Positions 5,647 through 5,899 of a stretch of DNA of 5,899 bases are shown one piece after another. The notes beneath the pieces were generated by a model. It saw only the letters and a list, made by a program, of their open reading frames with translations. It had not been told where the DNA came from and did no database searches. Source of the stretch: a bacterium (GTDB lineage: Bacteria > Zhuqueibacterota > Zhuqueibacteria > Residuimicrobiales > Krinioviventaceae); the NCBI GenBank assembly GCA_024278645.1, contig JAJRST010000076.1, positions 1-5,899 of the forward strand. Direction: 5' to 3'. The number at the start of each line of letters is the position of its first letter. The first letter of the stretch is position 1. The translations under genes were made by a program, and so were the position numbers.

Positions 5647-5899
5647 TTAACTCGTAAACGGATTCGCTTTTTCAGGATCGATCTGCAAATCTTTTATCGC
5701 CTTATTCAGCAGTTTTGCATCAACCTTGCCTTCCTTGTGCAGCATGTAAAGGGCGGCAAAAGTGATATAACGTTCATCCACTTCAAAAAAGTCGCGCAAG
5801 TGGCCGCGACCGTCGCTGCGGCCGAACCCGTCCGTGCCCAGGGACAGCATCGGCTGCGGCAGCCATTTGGAAATCGACTCGGGCAGCGCGCGCACATAA
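5647..5899 (-). CDS. aceE: Pyruvate dehydrogenase E1 (homodimeric type), C-terminal fragment
   Basis: Only the last 83 residues are in the window; the gene continues past the right edge. The reading runs YVRALPESISKWLPQP and then LSLGTDGFGRSDGRGHLRDF and FEVDERYITFAALYML. It matches the C-terminal thiamine-diphosphate E1 domain of AceE, where the GTDGFGRSD stretch is a family hallmark. This enzyme decarboxylates pyruvate and reductively acetylates the lipoyl arm of E2. It is the single-chain AceE type, not the alpha/beta E1 type. The stop TAA (5647-5649) is 11 nt before aceF and overlaps its ribosome binding site, so the two genes are in one operon. The codon at 5893-5895 is GTG within the reading frame (Val), not a start. 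The operon promoter must lie outside the window. Confidence 0.95.
   Translation of the reverse strand, partial: YVRALPESISKWLPQPMLSLGTDGFGRSDGRGHLRDFFEVDERYITFAALYMLHKEGKVDAKLLNKAIKDLQIDPEKANPFTS

Noticed and set aside
4082..5657. Two long plus-strand open frames (436 and 410 codons) opposite aceF
   Set aside because: They mirror the GC-rich aceF codons, show only Arg/Phe-rich or Ser-rich composition with no domain, and aceF has every expected motif on the other strand.

Overview
This is a bacterial window, most likely a metagenome-type genome from a lineage that combines proteobacterial-style pyruvate dehydrogenase genes with PknB-type Ser/Thr kinases. Acidobacteria, KSB1/Calditrichota-like or related phyla would fit. 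That placement is an inference from gene mix and protein style, with low confidence. Every gene I can support lies on the minus strand, so transcription runs from the right edge to the left.

The right part (5899 down to 1788) is a pyruvate dehydrogenase complex operon: the C-terminal end of aceE (E1), a complete aceF (E2 with two lipoyl domains) and lpdA (E3). Together they convert pyruvate to acetyl-CoA: E1 decarboxylates, the lipoyl arms of E2 carry the acetyl group, and E3 reoxidises the dihydrolipoyl groups with NAD+. Between aceF and lpdA sits an AT-rich two-gene cassette: a PIN-domain (VapC-like) nuclease followed by a 67-residue basic protein. Both look translationally coupled to aceF, with gaps of 3 and 1 nt. 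A 54-nt inverted repeat containing three 9-nt tandem units separates the cassette from lpdA.

After lpdA comes a strong stem-loop at 1746-1780, the probable end of the operon although it lacks a U-tract. A gene-free stretch of 422 bp follows (1366-1787). It holds several hairpins, a candidate promoter and a 35-nt near-palindrome just upstream of the next ribosome binding site. The left part encodes an AT-rich AAA-type ATPase of the DUF4143 family. At the left edge are the first 31 residues of a Ser/Thr protein kinase, including its glycine-rich ATP loop.

Composition is mosaic. Single sampled 60-nt lines give 43/60 G+C in lpdA and 37/60 in aceF, but 19/60 in the PIN gene and 21/60 in the ATPase gene. 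This suggests that the PIN cassette and the ATPase gene were acquired next to or inside a native core-metabolism operon.
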